The notes below the pieces were generated by a model. The model was not told the origin of the DNA and searched no databases. It saw nothing but the letters and a program-made list of their open reading frames with translations. The position numbers and the translations under genes were made by a program. Positions 19,242 to 28,781 of a DNA stretch of 64,000 nt are shown here, in pieces (the stretch's first letter is position 1; each line of letters begins with the position of its first letter). Source of the DNA: Lactobacillus sp. (GTDB lineage Bacteria; Bacillota; Bacilli; Lactobacillales; Lactobacillaceae); the NCBI RefSeq assembly GCF_014803895.1, contig NZ_JAAVAU010000010.1, forward strand, positions 15,715 to 79,714, written 5' to 3'.

Positions 19242-20357
19242 ATGGCTAAAATACTTACTAAAAGAGTATCACTCGTGGAATTATTTTATGATTTAGTTTT
19301 TGTTTATATGATTTCAAGAGCAACTAGTTTGATCCATCATCTGCATAATGGAATAATTAATCCACTAACTTTAGGGATTTTTGCTTTAGTTATAATTGTT
19401 TTTATCAATTCATGGATGGTACAAACAGTTTTTACCAATCGTTATGGGACTTCTTCATGGACAGACGTGATCATTTCGTTTATTAATATGGCAATCGTGC
19501 TATACATGTCAAATTCGTTTACAGCTACTTATGATCACAATTTGAAGACTTTCTTCTTAGCAGCAGGCTTGTTGTCATTAACATTGATGATTCAATACTT
19601 GATTGTCTATTTTAAAACCGATAATTTAGTTGATAAACAAATCTCACGGGCTTTTGCCTTGATTTTAATTTTTAGAACTATTTGTTTATTAATTGGGGGC
19701 TTGATTGAAAATAAAGTGGGTTTGGCAATAGCTCTGATTGGAATTATCGTTAGTTGGATCTTACCTGGTTTTACAGGAAAATATACGGAAAATCATCCAA
19801 TTATCTTTTCACACTTACTAGAAAGATTAACGGCTTTAATTATTGTAATGTTTGGTGAAACAATCGTAGGAATAGCAGATTACTTTACTAAACAAAACTT
19901 TTCAATTCAATCACTTTTGATTTTTGTGATTGTTGTTGGCTTATTCTTTACTTATATTGTTGAATTTGATCATATGATTGACGAAAATCGTGCACATGAA
20001 ACTGGGAATAAGTTAATCTATTTGCATTACTTTATCTTGTTTGGTTTAAGCATGATTACAGTTTCTTTGAAATTTATTAACGAGGAAAGTGCCAATCCAT
20101 TATTCTCAGTAAGCTTTTTATACGGTGGTATTGCTTTATTTTATATTGGTTTGGCTTTAAGTAATTATTATAATAAAAAAGAAATGTCGAATAATTTGAG
20201 CCTAATGGTCTTTTTTGCGATAACTACATTAGTAGGATATTTGCTAGCACTAAAGTTTGATACATTTACGCCGATTGTAATCATTACTACCATAGTAGTA
20301 ATGATAAATGTTATTTTTCAAACTAGTTTCATGTTTAGAAATACAAAAAGCAATTAA
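19242..20357 (+). CDS. LtrA-like low-temperature-requirement family membrane protein
   Basis: 371 residues from ATG 19242, which has AGGAGGG at 19229-19235; an in-frame TTG at 19221 lies before that ribosome site and is rejected. About eleven membrane segments, with the N-terminal VELFYDLVFVYMISRATSLIHH signature region (LFYDLVFV) of the LtrA family and the MFGETIVGI motif. The family was named from a Listeria cold-growth mutant; the transported substrate or activity is unknown. Confidence 0.82.
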   Translation: MAKILTKRVSLVELFYDLVFVYMISRATSLIHHLHNGIINPLTLGIFALVIIVFINSWMVQTVFTNRYGTSSWTDVIISFINMAIVLYMSNSFTATYDHNLKTFFLAAGLLSLTLMIQYLIVYFKTDNLVDKQISRAFALILIFRTICLLIGGLIENKVGLAIALIGIIVSWILPGFTGKYTENHPIIFSHLLERLTALIIVMFGETIVGIADYFTKQNFSIQSLLIFVIVVGLFFTYIVEFDHMIDENRAHETGNKLIYLHYFILFGLSMITVSLKFINEESANPLFSVSFLYGGIALFYIGLALSNYYNKKEMSNNLSLMVFFAITTLVGYLLALKFDTFTPIVIITTIVVMINVIFQTSFMFRNTKSN

Positions 20358-20362
20358 TATGC

Positions 20363-20391
20363 TTAAAAAAAGTCTTATGGTATGCTATAAT
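20363..20391 (+). promoter_or_regulatory. Probable promoter of the second degV gene
   Basis: TATAAT at 20386-20391 with a weak TTAAAA at 20363-20368 and a 17-bp spacer, immediately after the LtrA-like gene. Confidence 0.5.
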
Positions 20392-20431
20392 CAATTTTTG
20401 ATAAGCATTAAAGCGGAAGGGGTTTAATTAC

Positions 20432-21316
20432 ATGAAGATTGCATTAGTTACCGATAGTACTAGTGTTTTAACTAAAAAAGAGGCTGAGGACAATAATGTA
20501 ATCGTCACTCCTATTCCAATTATTGTTGGTGATAAGGAATACTTGGAAGGAGTTGACATTACAGCAAGTCAACTCTTCGATATGCAGAGAGCTGGAGCAG
20601 ATTTCCCAAAGACTTCGCAACCTGCAATTGGAGAAATGATTGAGCTTTTTGATAAGCTTCATAATGAAGGTTATGATGCAATCATTGCAATTACACTTTC
20701 TAGCGGAATTTCCGGTTTTTATGAAACTTTACAGACCATGGCTCGTAATAATCCACAATATGGTTTATACCCATATGATTCTAAGATGACTGTGCGTTTA
20801 CAAGGTTATTTAGTTTTAGCTGCTGCGCGCATGATTAAAGCAGGTTATGAACCTCAGGATATTTTGAATCGTCTGGACCAGATTAGAAGTACTATTGATG
20901 AATTCTTCGTTGTAGATGATTTAAAAAACTTAAGCCGTGGTGGACGTTTAAGTAATGCGAGTGCTTTTATTGGTACAATGCTACATATTAAGCCACTTCT
21001 TACTTTTGAAGATGGTAAGATTGTTGCTTTTGATAAAATTCGTTCACTCAAGAGAGCTGTTTCTAAAGTAGAAGAATTAACTTTAGAAAGAACAGGTAAT
21101 CTTTCCTACCGGAATAAGTTGCGTTTGTTCGTTTTCCACTCAAATGATGCTAAGCAAGCATCAGGTATTAAAGAGTTTATTGAAGAGAATTTTTCAGGGA
21201 TGCCAGTAGACGTAGCGGAATTTAGTCCTGTAATTGCGACTCACTTGGGTGAAAAATCTATCGCAATAGCTTGGATGATTGACATTGATCAGATTGATTT
21301 TAATGAAAAAAACTAA
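20432..21316 (+). CDS. DegV family fatty-acid-binding protein
   Basis: 294 residues. It starts KIALVTDSTSVL and carries TSQPAIGE, ITLSSGISGFYE and LKNLSRGGRLSNASAF, all DegV signatures for binding a fatty-acid carboxylate. It is paralogous to the gene at 8658. GGAAGGGG precedes the ATG, its own promoter lies upstream, and a terminator follows. The bound lipid is not predictable. Confidence 0.88.
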   Translation: MKIALVTDSTSVLTKKEAEDNNVIVTPIPIIVGDKEYLEGVDITASQLFDMQRAGADFPKTSQPAIGEMIELFDKLHNEGYDAIIAITLSSGISGFYETLQTMARNNPQYGLYPYDSKMTVRLQGYLVLAAARMIKAGYEPQDILNRLDQIRSTIDEFFVVDDLKNLSRGGRLSNASAFIGTMLHIKPLLTFEDGKIVAFDKIRSLKRAVSKVEELTLERTGNLSYRNKLRLFVFHSNDAKQASGIKEFIEENFSGMPVDVAEFSPVIATHLGEKSIAIAWMIDIDQIDFNEKN

Positions 21317-21320
21317 CTAA

Positions 21321-21352
21321 AAGACCTTAGGTGCTGAGCCTAAGGTTTTTTA
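21321..21352 (+). terminator. Terminator after degV
   Basis: Stem ACCTTAG/CTAAGGT with a 9-nt loop and TTTTTT. Confidence 0.82.
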
Positions 21353-21356
21353 CATG

Positions 21357-21385
21357 AAGAAAAAGCCAGTTCGAAGCGAACTGAC
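21357..21385 (-). terminator. Terminator of the cytochrome b5-like gene
   Basis: On the reverse strand, CAGTTCG/CGAACTG with a 3-nt loop is followed by GCTTTTTC. It lies about 50 bases after the reverse-strand stop. Confidence 0.75.
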
Positions 21386-21433
21386 TATAAATTTATTATT
21401 AATAGTAATCTGATTCTTGGGGGGAAGGTAGAA

Positions 21434-21670
21434 TTAATCAGAAAGTTTACCAACAACAGGTAAACCTTTTATTACAGCAGCGCCATGTGGAGCATGCTGT
21501 AAAATTTGGGTGATATCTTTACCAGCTAGATTACCGTGATTTTTGCTAGCACCTACATGTGAGTTTCCAGTTGCATCATAAACAGTACCATCTACAGCAA
21601 AATAGGCCTTATGACCATTTTCACCATCAAATTCTGACAATTCTTCTCGTGTAAAAAATTTCTCTGCCAT
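21434..21670 (-). CDS. Small cytochrome b5-like (heme/steroid-binding) domain protein
   Basis: 78 residues, no signal peptide. The order FTREELSEFDGENG, AYFAVDGTVYDATG, KDITQILQHAPHG matches the cytochrome b5 fold (PF00173). The classical heme ligand motif HPGG is replaced by HVGA, and His residues remain at HVGA and in QHAPHG, so heme binding is uncertain. Similar free-standing domains occur in lactobacilli. It is monocistronic, with its own terminator. Confidence 0.78.
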   Translation of the reverse strand: MAEKFFTREELSEFDGENGHKAYFAVDGTVYDATGNSHVGASKNHGNLAGKDITQILQHAPHGAAVIKGLPVVGKLSD

Positions 21671-21942
21671 TGATACTTCCTTTCATTACTTATAATTTAA
21701 AGGCTACTATATCAAAATTGTGTAGGAGGTTCAACTAGTTTGTTTGAGTTGAAAACTATATGAATTACTAAATTGCTAGCCCATTAAGATTTTAGAAAAG
21801 TATCTATAAAATTATTTAGATTTTATTAAGAGAAACTAGTGCATTTTTCATTGCAGTAATTGCACAAAAGTTGATAGATTTTTTGAGAGTAATCTTAATA
21901 TTTTTAATATATTAATAACTATTCGTAAAAAAATTGTAACCC

Positions 21943-22611
21943 TCAATTCATCAATTCATTTAAGCGATGGATATCTTTTTGCTTGCCAATTACTAAAATT
22001 TTATCATTATTATGAATAACATCCGTAGCTTGTGGTAGTTGATTAATATCATCGTCTTCATTAATAATTGCCAGAATATTAACATTATAGCGATTACGAA
22101 AATCGAGTTCATCAATAGTTTTACCGATAATTTTAGGATTAGCTACATTAATCTCAGCTAAGGTAAGATTTTTATTTAAATCCACATAATCAATTACACT
22201 AGGGTGAAGCTGATGAAAGACAATTTGCATCGCCAGATCATGTTCTGGACGCACAACTTTAGTAGCACCAACTTTTTCTAAAACACGTGCATGCGTTGCG
22301 TTTTCTGCTCGACAGATAATATCTGGTACACCAGCTTCTTTAACAATCATTGTCGCCATTACGCTCGCCGCAATATTTCTACCGATAGAAACATAAACAT
22401 GGTCAAAACTACCAATATCAAGTTCGTGCATAGCTTCTTCATCTTGAGCATCCGCAATTACAGCTTCCATTACCATATCAGCGTATTCCTCAACAACTTC
22501 TTCATTAATATCAATAGCTAATACTTCTTGATTTGCTTCTACTAATGCTTGACAAATTGCTGACCCAAATTGTCCCAGCCCAATTACTGCATAACTTTCT
22601 TTTTTAGCCAA
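21943..22611 (-). CDS. ktrA: Ktr K+ uptake regulatory subunit (RCK domain)
   Basis: 222 residues: RCK_N Rossmann domain with GLGQFGSA (11-18) and acidic D34 for nucleotide binding, then an RCK_C domain (about 140-222). It forms the cytoplasmic gating ring on the KtrB channel and responds to ATP/ADP and c-di-AMP in related systems. It overlaps the transporter gene by 8 bp (22604-22611), so the two are coupled. Whether it is KtrA or KtrC type is not resolved. Confidence 0.9.
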   Translation of the reverse strand: MAKKESYAVIGLGQFGSAICQALVEANQEVLAIDINEEVVEEYADMVMEAVIADAQDEEAMHELDIGSFDHVYVSIGRNIAASVMATMIVKEAGVPDIICRAENATHARVLEKVGATKVVRPEHDLAMQIVFHQLHPSVIDYVDLNKNLTLAEINVANPKIIGKTIDELDFRNRYNVNILAIINEDDDINQLPQATDVIHNNDKILVIGKQKDIHRLNELMN

Positions 22612-23944
22612 TTAATACACTCTCCTTTGGATAACGATAATTCTCTGGTTTCTTTCTTGTATTAAAAATTGAGAACATAACGGTAAAGATACCAACTCTT
22701 CCAATAAACATTAAGAAAATAATAATTAGTTTACCGATTAAGTTTAAGTTCTGAGTGACTCCAACAGAAATTCCCGTGGTCCCAAATGCAGAGACTGCTT
22801 CGAAAACAATTGAACCTAGTGGATTACGTTCTGGTAAAGTTTGAGTTTCTATCAAAATCAAAATAGCAATAAATAAGATGAAAAGAGCTACAAATAATAA
22901 AGTCAATGCTCGAAATATATTCTCTTGAGTAAAGCGACGATGAGCTAATGTAGTGTCACGTTTACCTCGCAAAGTGGCAATTGTTTGAATAGTTAAGATA
23001 CCAATTGTCGTTGTCTTGATCCCACCAGCAGTAGAACCGGGTGTACCACCGATAAACATTAAAAGGGTAGTAAAGGCTAATCCAGTTGCACTTAGGTCTG
23101 TATAAGAAAATGTCGTTAATCCTGCAGTTCGAGGAGTGATAGCCATAAAAATAGTATTTACTATCCGCTCACCAAAGTTAACATGGTTACTTAACTGAGC
23201 TAAATTTTTTTCAGTAATGAAATAAACAATAATAGAAAGAATAGTTATAATAGCCCCAGTTCGCAACGCTAAGATTGTATGTAGGGAAAGGCGATGGGTA
23301 CGATGATAATCAAGAATATCTTTCCAAACTAAAAATCCTAAAGAACCAGCAATGATTAACATTGCTAGTACACCTAACACATAAGGATCATTAATATATT
23401 CTGCTAAGCCATGATCGAATAAGTCAAAGCCAGCATTACAAAATGCAGCAATAGAATGAAAAATACTGTACCAAATTCCTTTCGCCAAACCATAGCGTGG
23501 ATAAAATTTAACTAATAATAAGGCACTTCCTAAAAGTTGAATTGCAATCGATAAGCGAAGGATTAAGAAAATGACATTAACTTGCGATAAATTATCAAAA
23601 TTCCAAGCTTCTTTAGCCAATAACTTAGTTGACATTTGCATTCGTTGCCGAATAAGACGTGACATTAACACCGCAAATGTCATAAAGCCAAGTCCACCTA
23701 CTTCCATTAAGACAGCAATAATTAATTGACCAAAGAAAGACCAGTGCGTAGATGTGTGAACTACGGATAATCCAGTTACACAAGTAGCACTTGTCGATGT
23801 AAAAAGAGCAGTCATAAAATCAGTATGGCCAGACTTAGTAGAAATTGGTAAAAGTAAAAGTAATGTTCCAATTAAAATTATAAAAACAAAGCCTAAAGTT
23901 AAAACTTTAGGGAAGGTATATTTATGATGATATATTTCTATCAA
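22604..23944 (-). CDS. ktrB: Ktr/Trk K+ transporter membrane subunit
   Basis: 446 residues from a TTG at 23944 that has AAAGGAGAGG 5 bp upstream; an in-frame TTG at 23968 would place the ribosome site inside the gene. Multiple M1-P-M2 repeats with selectivity-filter glycine segments (ATCVTGLSV, FCNAGFDLF, TPGSTAGGIKT, FGTTGISVG). It imports K+ with Na+ coupling in related bacteria. The operon is transporter then regulator. Confidence 0.9.
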   Translation of the reverse strand: MIEIYHHKYTFPKVLTLGFVFIILIGTLLLLLPISTKSGHTDFMTALFTSTSATCVTGLSVVHTSTHWSFFGQLIIAVLMEVGGLGFMTFAVLMSRLIRQRMQMSTKLLAKEAWNFDNLSQVNVIFLILRLSIAIQLLGSALLLVKFYPRYGLAKGIWYSIFHSIAAFCNAGFDLFDHGLAEYINDPYVLGVLAMLIIAGSLGFLVWKDILDYHRTHRLSLHTILALRTGAIITILSIIVYFITEKNLAQLSNHVNFGERIVNTIFMAITPRTAGLTTFSYTDLSATGLAFTTLLMFIGGTPGSTAGGIKTTTIGILTIQTIATLRGKRDTTLAHRRFTQENIFRALTLLFVALFILFIAILILIETQTLPERNPLGSIVFEAVSAFGTTGISVGVTQNLNLIGKLIIIFLMFIGRVGIFTVMFSIFNTRKKPENYRYPKESVLIG

Positions 23945-24078
23945 GGCGTCCTCTCCTTTATAAGTCAAAGTTTTTTCACTACTAAGTCTAACATATGTCT
24001 TCTTTTTTCTTTTACTTTGCGCTAATATCTAGTAATCTTAATATATATAAATCATATGATTAGAGAGAAAAATGATAA

Positions 24079-25287
24079 ATGGAAAATGCTTCGATGTCAG
24101 AACGTGACAAAATAATTTCACTACTTAATGATAAATTAATTGATTGGGAAAAGTTAGGAATTCAATTTAATATTTCTTCTTATGCACTCAAGCAGTATTT
24201 AGCTGGTGAAGAAAATTATTTATCTATGACTACAAGAGAAAAGCTCTCTTTCTTCTATGATCAACTAGCTGCTTTGAAACAAAGAGGACAACATAGGTTG
24301 AAGGATCAACAAATACAATCTTCTTTGAGATATGCTAACTTAATGCTTGATAATTTATGGTATGTACCAACTTCAGATAATTCAGGTGATTTACTAGATT
24401 ATTTTCATTTTTTAGTTATTAAAGTTAGTAATTATCTAGCCACTGATGGCTTTTATTATGGATATGTTAGGACGAAGTATTATCCTAATATATTTATTCG
24501 TTATGAAAATGATGAAGGTAGGGTGGGTAAACCTATTACTTGTGTTTATATTAATGATGAGAATATAGATCTGGATAACAGACTACATTCATTAGTTAAA
24601 GGGGAAATCCAACTTGAAGAATTTAGCCCATACTTAATCAGACGTAATCAAGAATTAGCAGTTAATCTTTATCAAGAAATCTTGTCTATCCTTTACAATA
24701 CAGTTCATAAATTTTTAAGTAAATATGGTATGAAGGCTAAACTTCAAAAGGATCAAAAAGATGTTACCAGTATATATACTTTTTTAGGAACTTATCCAAT
24801 TTTTAAATCATTTACTCAAGAGATTGATAGATTAAATGGCTTAAATGAAAACGAATATTTATCTGTAGATGATTTTTATCAAGATAATTTAGGTTTAAAA
24901 ATTATTACCGTCGCTAACCAATTATTCAATGGCTACCAAGAAGTTCAACAACAAATAAATTATATAGTTTCAAATGAAGAAATTAGTCTTGGAGAGGCAG
25001 TTGATATAGAATTAGACGCACTTGAAGATATATATCATAAATTACAAGAAAAGCTGTCGGAGACCCTGATTAGTTTTTATCAAGGAAAATGGGCGTTCCA
25101 TGAACCTAAAGAATTATCTACTGCAACTGATACTAATTATACTTATCACCAATTTAATGCAGCTTTAAATGATGCATATCAGGAAAGTGCTGCTTACTTG
25201 CAATTAAAAGCACTCTTAGATGTTTTTAAACCATTATTGAAAAAAAGTGATTATCGTAACTTATTTAATAAGCAGAATGAATATTAG
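24079..25287 (+). CDS. Uncharacterised 402-residue cytoplasmic protein
   Basis: No signal peptide or membrane segment. Residues about 10-50 resemble a helix-turn-helix or small helical bundle (KLGIQFNISSYALKQYLAGEENY). The remainder is long, charged and mostly helical with many Tyr and Asn. The ATG at 24079 is preceded by a weak GAGAGAAA; ATG 24094 is an alternative. It is monocistronic, divergent from ktrB and followed by a bidirectional terminator. I recognise no family and base composition matches the neighbours. Confidence 0.6.
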   Translation: MENASMSERDKIISLLNDKLIDWEKLGIQFNISSYALKQYLAGEENYLSMTTREKLSFFYDQLAALKQRGQHRLKDQQIQSSLRYANLMLDNLWYVPTSDNSGDLLDYFHFLVIKVSNYLATDGFYYGYVRTKYYPNIFIRYENDEGRVGKPITCVYINDENIDLDNRLHSLVKGEIQLEEFSPYLIRRNQELAVNLYQEILSILYNTVHKFLSKYGMKAKLQKDQKDVTSIYTFLGTYPIFKSFTQEIDRLNGLNENEYLSVDDFYQDNLGLKIITVANQLFNGYQEVQQQINYIVSNEEISLGEAVDIELDALEDIYHKLQEKLSETLISFYQGKWAFHEPKELSTATDTNYTYHQFNAALNDAYQESAAYLQLKALLDVFKPLLKKSDYRNLFNKQNEY

Positions 25288-25296
25288 GATACAAAA

Positions 25297-25331
25297 TAAG
25301 GAGTCCACAACTTGAAATGTGAACTCCTTTA
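25297..25331 (+). terminator. Bidirectional terminator
   Basis: Stem AAGGAGT and CACA pair with TGTG and ACTCCTT around an 8-nt loop, between convergent genes. Confidence 0.78.
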
Positions 25332-25655
25332 TTAATTTACAAATTTAACTGCTGTACCATAAGCAACAATACTTTGCATATCCCCGGCAATTGAGCCTGA
25401 ATCAAAGCGCATCATTACCACAGCGTCAGCTCCTTTTTCTTGGGCGGCAGCTCGCAAACGTTGAATTGCTTCAGTACGAGAAGTTGTAAGCATTTTAGTA
25501 TATCCTCGAACTTCGCCACCAATCATACTCTTCAATCCTGCTCCGATATCACTGATTGCATTGCGGGATTGCGTAGTCACGCCGAAAACTTCACCAAGAA
25601 TTTCATAATTTTTGCCAGGAACATTTTCAGTTGTTGTAACTAATATATCTGCCAT
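25332..25655 (-). CDS. YbjQ/UPF0145 family protein
   Basis: 107 residues. It carries the family core: [47 protein letters not shown] and the C-terminal YGTAV. The fold is a homopentameric YbjQ domain sometimes called heavy-metal-binding, though function is unproven. GGAGG lies 5' of the ATG on the reverse strand. Confidence 0.88.
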   Translation of the reverse strand: MADILVTTTENVPGKNYEILGEVFGVTTQSRNAISDIGAGLKSMIGGEVRGYTKMLTTSRTEAIQRLRAAAQEKGADAVVMMRFDSGSIAGDMQSIVAYGTAVKFVN

Positions 25656-25809
25656 TTTAATGTCCTCCTTAGAATTATTTTCAGTCTACACGAGCTAGTA
25701 GCGAGATTCAAGTAATAAACTGTTTGGGTTATAGTTTATAAATTAACTATCAATAAGTTACCAAACTTGTATTATTCAATTAATCATTATAGTTTTATTA
25801 TAAAAATCA

Positions 25810-25837
25810 TTGACTTTTAATATTTTTAAACTATTAT
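25810..25837 (+). promoter_or_regulatory. Probable promoter of the amidohydrolase gene
   Basis: TTGACT (25810-25815), 16-bp spacer, TATTAT (25832-25837). The -10 box covers the ATG at 25836, so that ATG would lie upstream of the transcript start. This supports the GTG start at 25872. Confidence 0.6.
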
Positions 25838-25871
25838 GAAAAGTAATTATTCAAGAAAGGTGGCCTTTATT

Positions 25872-27059
25872 GTGACTAAAACTGCATTTACAAACTGTAA
25901 TTTATTTGTGGGAACCCAAGATGAAATATTAAAAGATGCTTGGTTCATAATTGACGATACAACCAGCAAAATTATTGCAAAAGGAACTGGAATTCCATAT
26001 AAAAAGGCAGATAAAAGTATAGATTTAGAGAATCAATATGTAATGTCTGGTTTACTTAATTCACACGTACATATTACTAATTGGTTTCCAGAAACTGAAA
26101 CTATTGGGATATACAATGCTTTTGCTAATTTAAAAGCGGCTCTTAAAGGTGGCGTTACTTATATTCGAAGCTGTGGAGTACCATTTGATACGGATATAAA
26201 ACTTAATAATATGCGAACTCAATATCCATTTGAAGGACCACAAATCATGCCATCAGGAATGCCGATTTCTATCCTGGGTGGGCATGGTGATCAATTACTC
26301 GGTGAAAATCATGCTCAAAATGCATCCCATCTTGTAAACGGAATTTCTGATATACAAAATGCTGTTCGTTCTCAATTTAAAAAAGGTGCTAAAAATATTA
26401 AGCTAATGGTAACTGGTGGAGTACTTTCTCAAACTGATCAAGTAGATGATGTTGAATTATCACTAGACGAAATGAAAGCTGCTGTTCAAGATGCTCACTT
26501 AAAACATATGACTGTTAGTGCTCATGCTCAAGGTAAATTAGGTATTCATTATGCTGTTTTAGCAGGTGTCGATTCAATTGAACATGGAATTTATATTAGT
26601 GATGAAGATGTTGAATTAATGAAAAAGCAGGGAACATTTTTATCCCCTACATTAATTGCTGCTAAAAATATTGTTGATAAGGGTAAAGGAAAATTATCAG
26701 AATTTTCTTACCATAAAATGACTAGTGTAATTGAAGATTACTACAGGAATATTAGCAAAACTATAAAAGCAGGAGTTAACTTAGCTTTAGGAACTGATGC
26801 AGGAACTTTTGGTAATCCGATTGAAGAAACAGCTGAAGAATTGGTAGAGTTAGTTAATGCAGGAGCTACTAATTACCAAGCTCTACATGCAGCAGGTTTA
26901 GGAAATGCCACTTTAATGAAGATAGACGATGAATATGGCTCCTTAGAGGTGGGCAAATATGCTGATTTTTTGGTTTTAAAACAAAACCCTCTAGTTGATG
27001 TAGCTGCTGTCCAACAAAAAGATAAGCAAGTATATCAACATGGTATTAGAAAATACTAA
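25872..27059 (+). CDS. Metal-dependent amidohydrolase (imidazolonepropionase-like)
   Basis: 395 residues from GTG 25872, which has GGTGG at 25859-25863. The TIM-barrel metal site is visible: HVHI near the N-terminus (first His pair), VSAHAQG, SIEHG and LGTDAGTFGNP (metal Asp). The C-terminal LEVGKYADFLVL strand motif is typical of amidohydrolases. Related proteins act as Xaa-Pro or acyl-amino-acid dipeptidases or imidazolonepropionase paralogues; no hut gene is nearby, so the substrate is open. Confidence 0.82.
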   Translation: MTKTAFTNCNLFVGTQDEILKDAWFIIDDTTSKIIAKGTGIPYKKADKSIDLENQYVMSGLLNSHVHITNWFPETETIGIYNAFANLKAALKGGVTYIRSCGVPFDTDIKLNNMRTQYPFEGPQIMPSGMPISILGGHGDQLLGENHAQNASHLVNGISDIQNAVRSQFKKGAKNIKLMVTGGVLSQTDQVDDVELSLDEMKAAVQDAHLKHMTVSAHAQGKLGIHYAVLAGVDSIEHGIYISDEDVELMKKQGTFLSPTLIAAKNIVDKGKGKLSEFSYHKMTSVIEDYYRNISKTIKAGVNLALGTDAGTFGNPIEETAEELVELVNAGATNYQALHAAGLGNATLMKIDDEYGSLEVGKYADFLVLKQNPLVDVAAVQQKDKQVYQHGIRKY

Positions 27060-27125
27060 GTATTAATAAAAGTTGAAATATTAAGAGAAGCATTAAAACC
27101 TATTAGATTATTATGTAAATAACAA

Positions 27126-27165
27126 AAATCTCCTTTACCATGTAATTGATAAAGGAGATTTTTTC
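27126..27165 (+). terminator. Bidirectional terminator
   Basis: Perfect stem AAATCTCCTTTA/TAAAGGAGATTT, 12-nt loop, T-runs on both strands, between convergent genes. Confidence 0.88.
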
Positions 27166-27198
27166 TATAAGAGTTAAAGCTACTTTTTTGAATTCAAG

Positions 27199-28005
27199 TT
27201 ATTTAGTTATGTCAGCATTAAAGTACTTTTGAGACAATTTTTTCACAGTGCCATCTTTTTCTAATTGAGTCATTGCACGATTATAAGACTTTTGAAGATC
27301 GGTATCTTTCTTATTGAATAAAGCAGAAATACTTACTGGAGCTTCTTGCTTAGAAACATCAATAATTTTCAATCCCTCAGTATTACCGCTCTTTTTGTAA
27401 TCATACCAAGCTTCGCGACTGTTGATTGCGCCAGCTACACGACCTTGTCGAATCATTGATAAAGAATTAGAAAATTCTTCACTTGGTACTACAATACCAC
27501 CATACTTTTTAGTGACAGCAGCATTGTTAGTCCCCGTTGAAGCAGCCATCTTTTTACCCTTAATATCTTTTAAACTCTTGATATTACTATTTTTAGGAAC
27601 AATTAATACATAACGAGATTTGATATAGGGAATCGAAAAATTATATTGTTTAGCGCGTTCGGGTGTACGAGAAATATTATTCATTACGACATCAAATTTG
27701 CCTGCACCTAAACCCGCAATCAATGAATCCCACTTAGTTGGAACAAATTTAGCTTTTAAACCCATTTTTTTAGCAACTTCTTTACCAAGCTCCACTTCAA
27801 AACCAGTTAGTTTACCATTTTTTACATATGAATAAGGTTTATATGTTCCCTCTAAGCCAATTATTAATGTCTTTTTGGTTTGATTAGGAGAAGAACTAGC
27901 TGTGGATGAATTAGTTGAATGAATAGCATTCCAACTTCCAATAAATCCATACCCCAGAATTAAAGTTCCTATAATTGTTAGGAAGATTTTTTGTCGTAGT
28001 TTCAT
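27199..28005 (-). CDS. Amino-acid ABC transporter substrate-binding protein
   Basis: 268 residues, a type II periplasmic-binding fold (SBP_bac_3). N-terminal hydrophobic segment (about 7-27) without a lipobox Cys, so it is probably membrane-anchored or secreted rather than lipidated. Family motifs: GLEGTYKPYSY, LTGFEVELGKEVAKKMG, DVVMNNISRTPERA. It is the last gene of the operon with the PLP enzyme and attenuator leader, which suggests cystine or another sulfur amino acid as ligand; this is inference. Confidence 0.85.
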   Translation of the reverse strand: MKLRQKIFLTIIGTLILGYGFIGSWNAIHSTNSSTASSSPNQTKKTLIIGLEGTYKPYSYVKNGKLTGFEVELGKEVAKKMGLKAKFVPTKWDSLIAGLGAGKFDVVMNNISRTPERAKQYNFSIPYIKSRYVLIVPKNSNIKSLKDIKGKKMAASTGTNNAAVTKKYGGIVVPSEEFSNSLSMIRQGRVAGAINSREAWYDYKKSGNTEGLKIIDVSKQEAPVSISALFNKKDTDLQKSYNRAMTQLEKDGTVKKLSQKYFNADITK

Positions 28006-28020
28006 AGTCTAAGCCATCCT

Positions 28021-28767
28021 TTATAAATTTTCTAGTGTCATTGAAGAAATAAAATTTTTGATACGGTTATTAGGATTATCTGCTGAGAAAAATGTGTTTG
28101 CGTCACCATCATAGTTAATTTCGCCATCTTCAATGAAAACAATTTTATCAGCAATTTTTTTTGCAAATAATAAATTATGAGTAACAATGACCATTGATTG
28201 TTTTTCACTAGCTAATTGTAATAAAACTCGCAAAACACTTAATTCTAGTTCCGGATCAAGAGCTGAAGTAGGTTCATCTAAAAGAATATATTTAGGTTTC
28301 ATTGCTAAAGCTCTAGCAATTGCTACTCTTTGGGCTTGTCCACCAGAGAGTTCAAATGGATAAGAGTTTTCGTATTTACTTAGATCTACTTTATTAAGTA
28401 ATTGCAGAGCTTCCAGAGTGGCTTGTTTTTTACTTTCTTTTAAAACTTGTGTAGGTCCTTCAATGATGTTCTTTAAAACAGATTTATGAGGAAAGAGATT
28501 GTAATTTTGAAAGACCATTCCCGTTTCTTGCCGAATTGATAGGATAGCTTTTCGCTCGATTTTATGGCTAAAGTCAATTTGATGAGCATCAAATTCATAT
28601 TTACCTTTTTTAGGAACGGTTAATAAATTTAATGACCGTAAGATAGTAGATTTTCCTGCTCCAGATGGACCAACAATTACAGTAGTTTTTCCTTCAGGAA
28701 ACTCTAAATTAATATTTTTTAAAATGTGCTTATTGCCTACAATATGGTTCACATTAATTAATTTCAT
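28021..28767 (-). CDS. Amino-acid ABC transporter ATP-binding protein
   Basis: 248 residues. Walker A GPSGAGKST (33-41), Q-loop, signature LSGGQAQR, Walker B LLDEPTSALDP and the switch His (VTHN). This is the polar-amino-acid (GlnQ-like) class. It lies 15 bp after the permease gene and 15 bp before the binding-protein gene; the three form one importer. Confidence 0.93.
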   Translation of the reverse strand: MKLINVNHIVGNKHILKNINLEFPEGKTTVIVGPSGAGKSTILRSLNLLTVPKKGKYEFDAHQIDFSHKIERKAILSIRQETGMVFQNYNLFPHKSVLKNIIEGPTQVLKESKKQATLEALQLLNKVDLSKYENSYPFELSGGQAQRVAIARALAMKPKYILLDEPTSALDPELELSVLRVLLQLASEKQSMVIVTHNLLFAKKIADKIVFIEDGEINYDGDANTFFSADNPNNRIKNFISSMTLENL

Positions 28768-28781
28768 GATATTCTCCTAGC

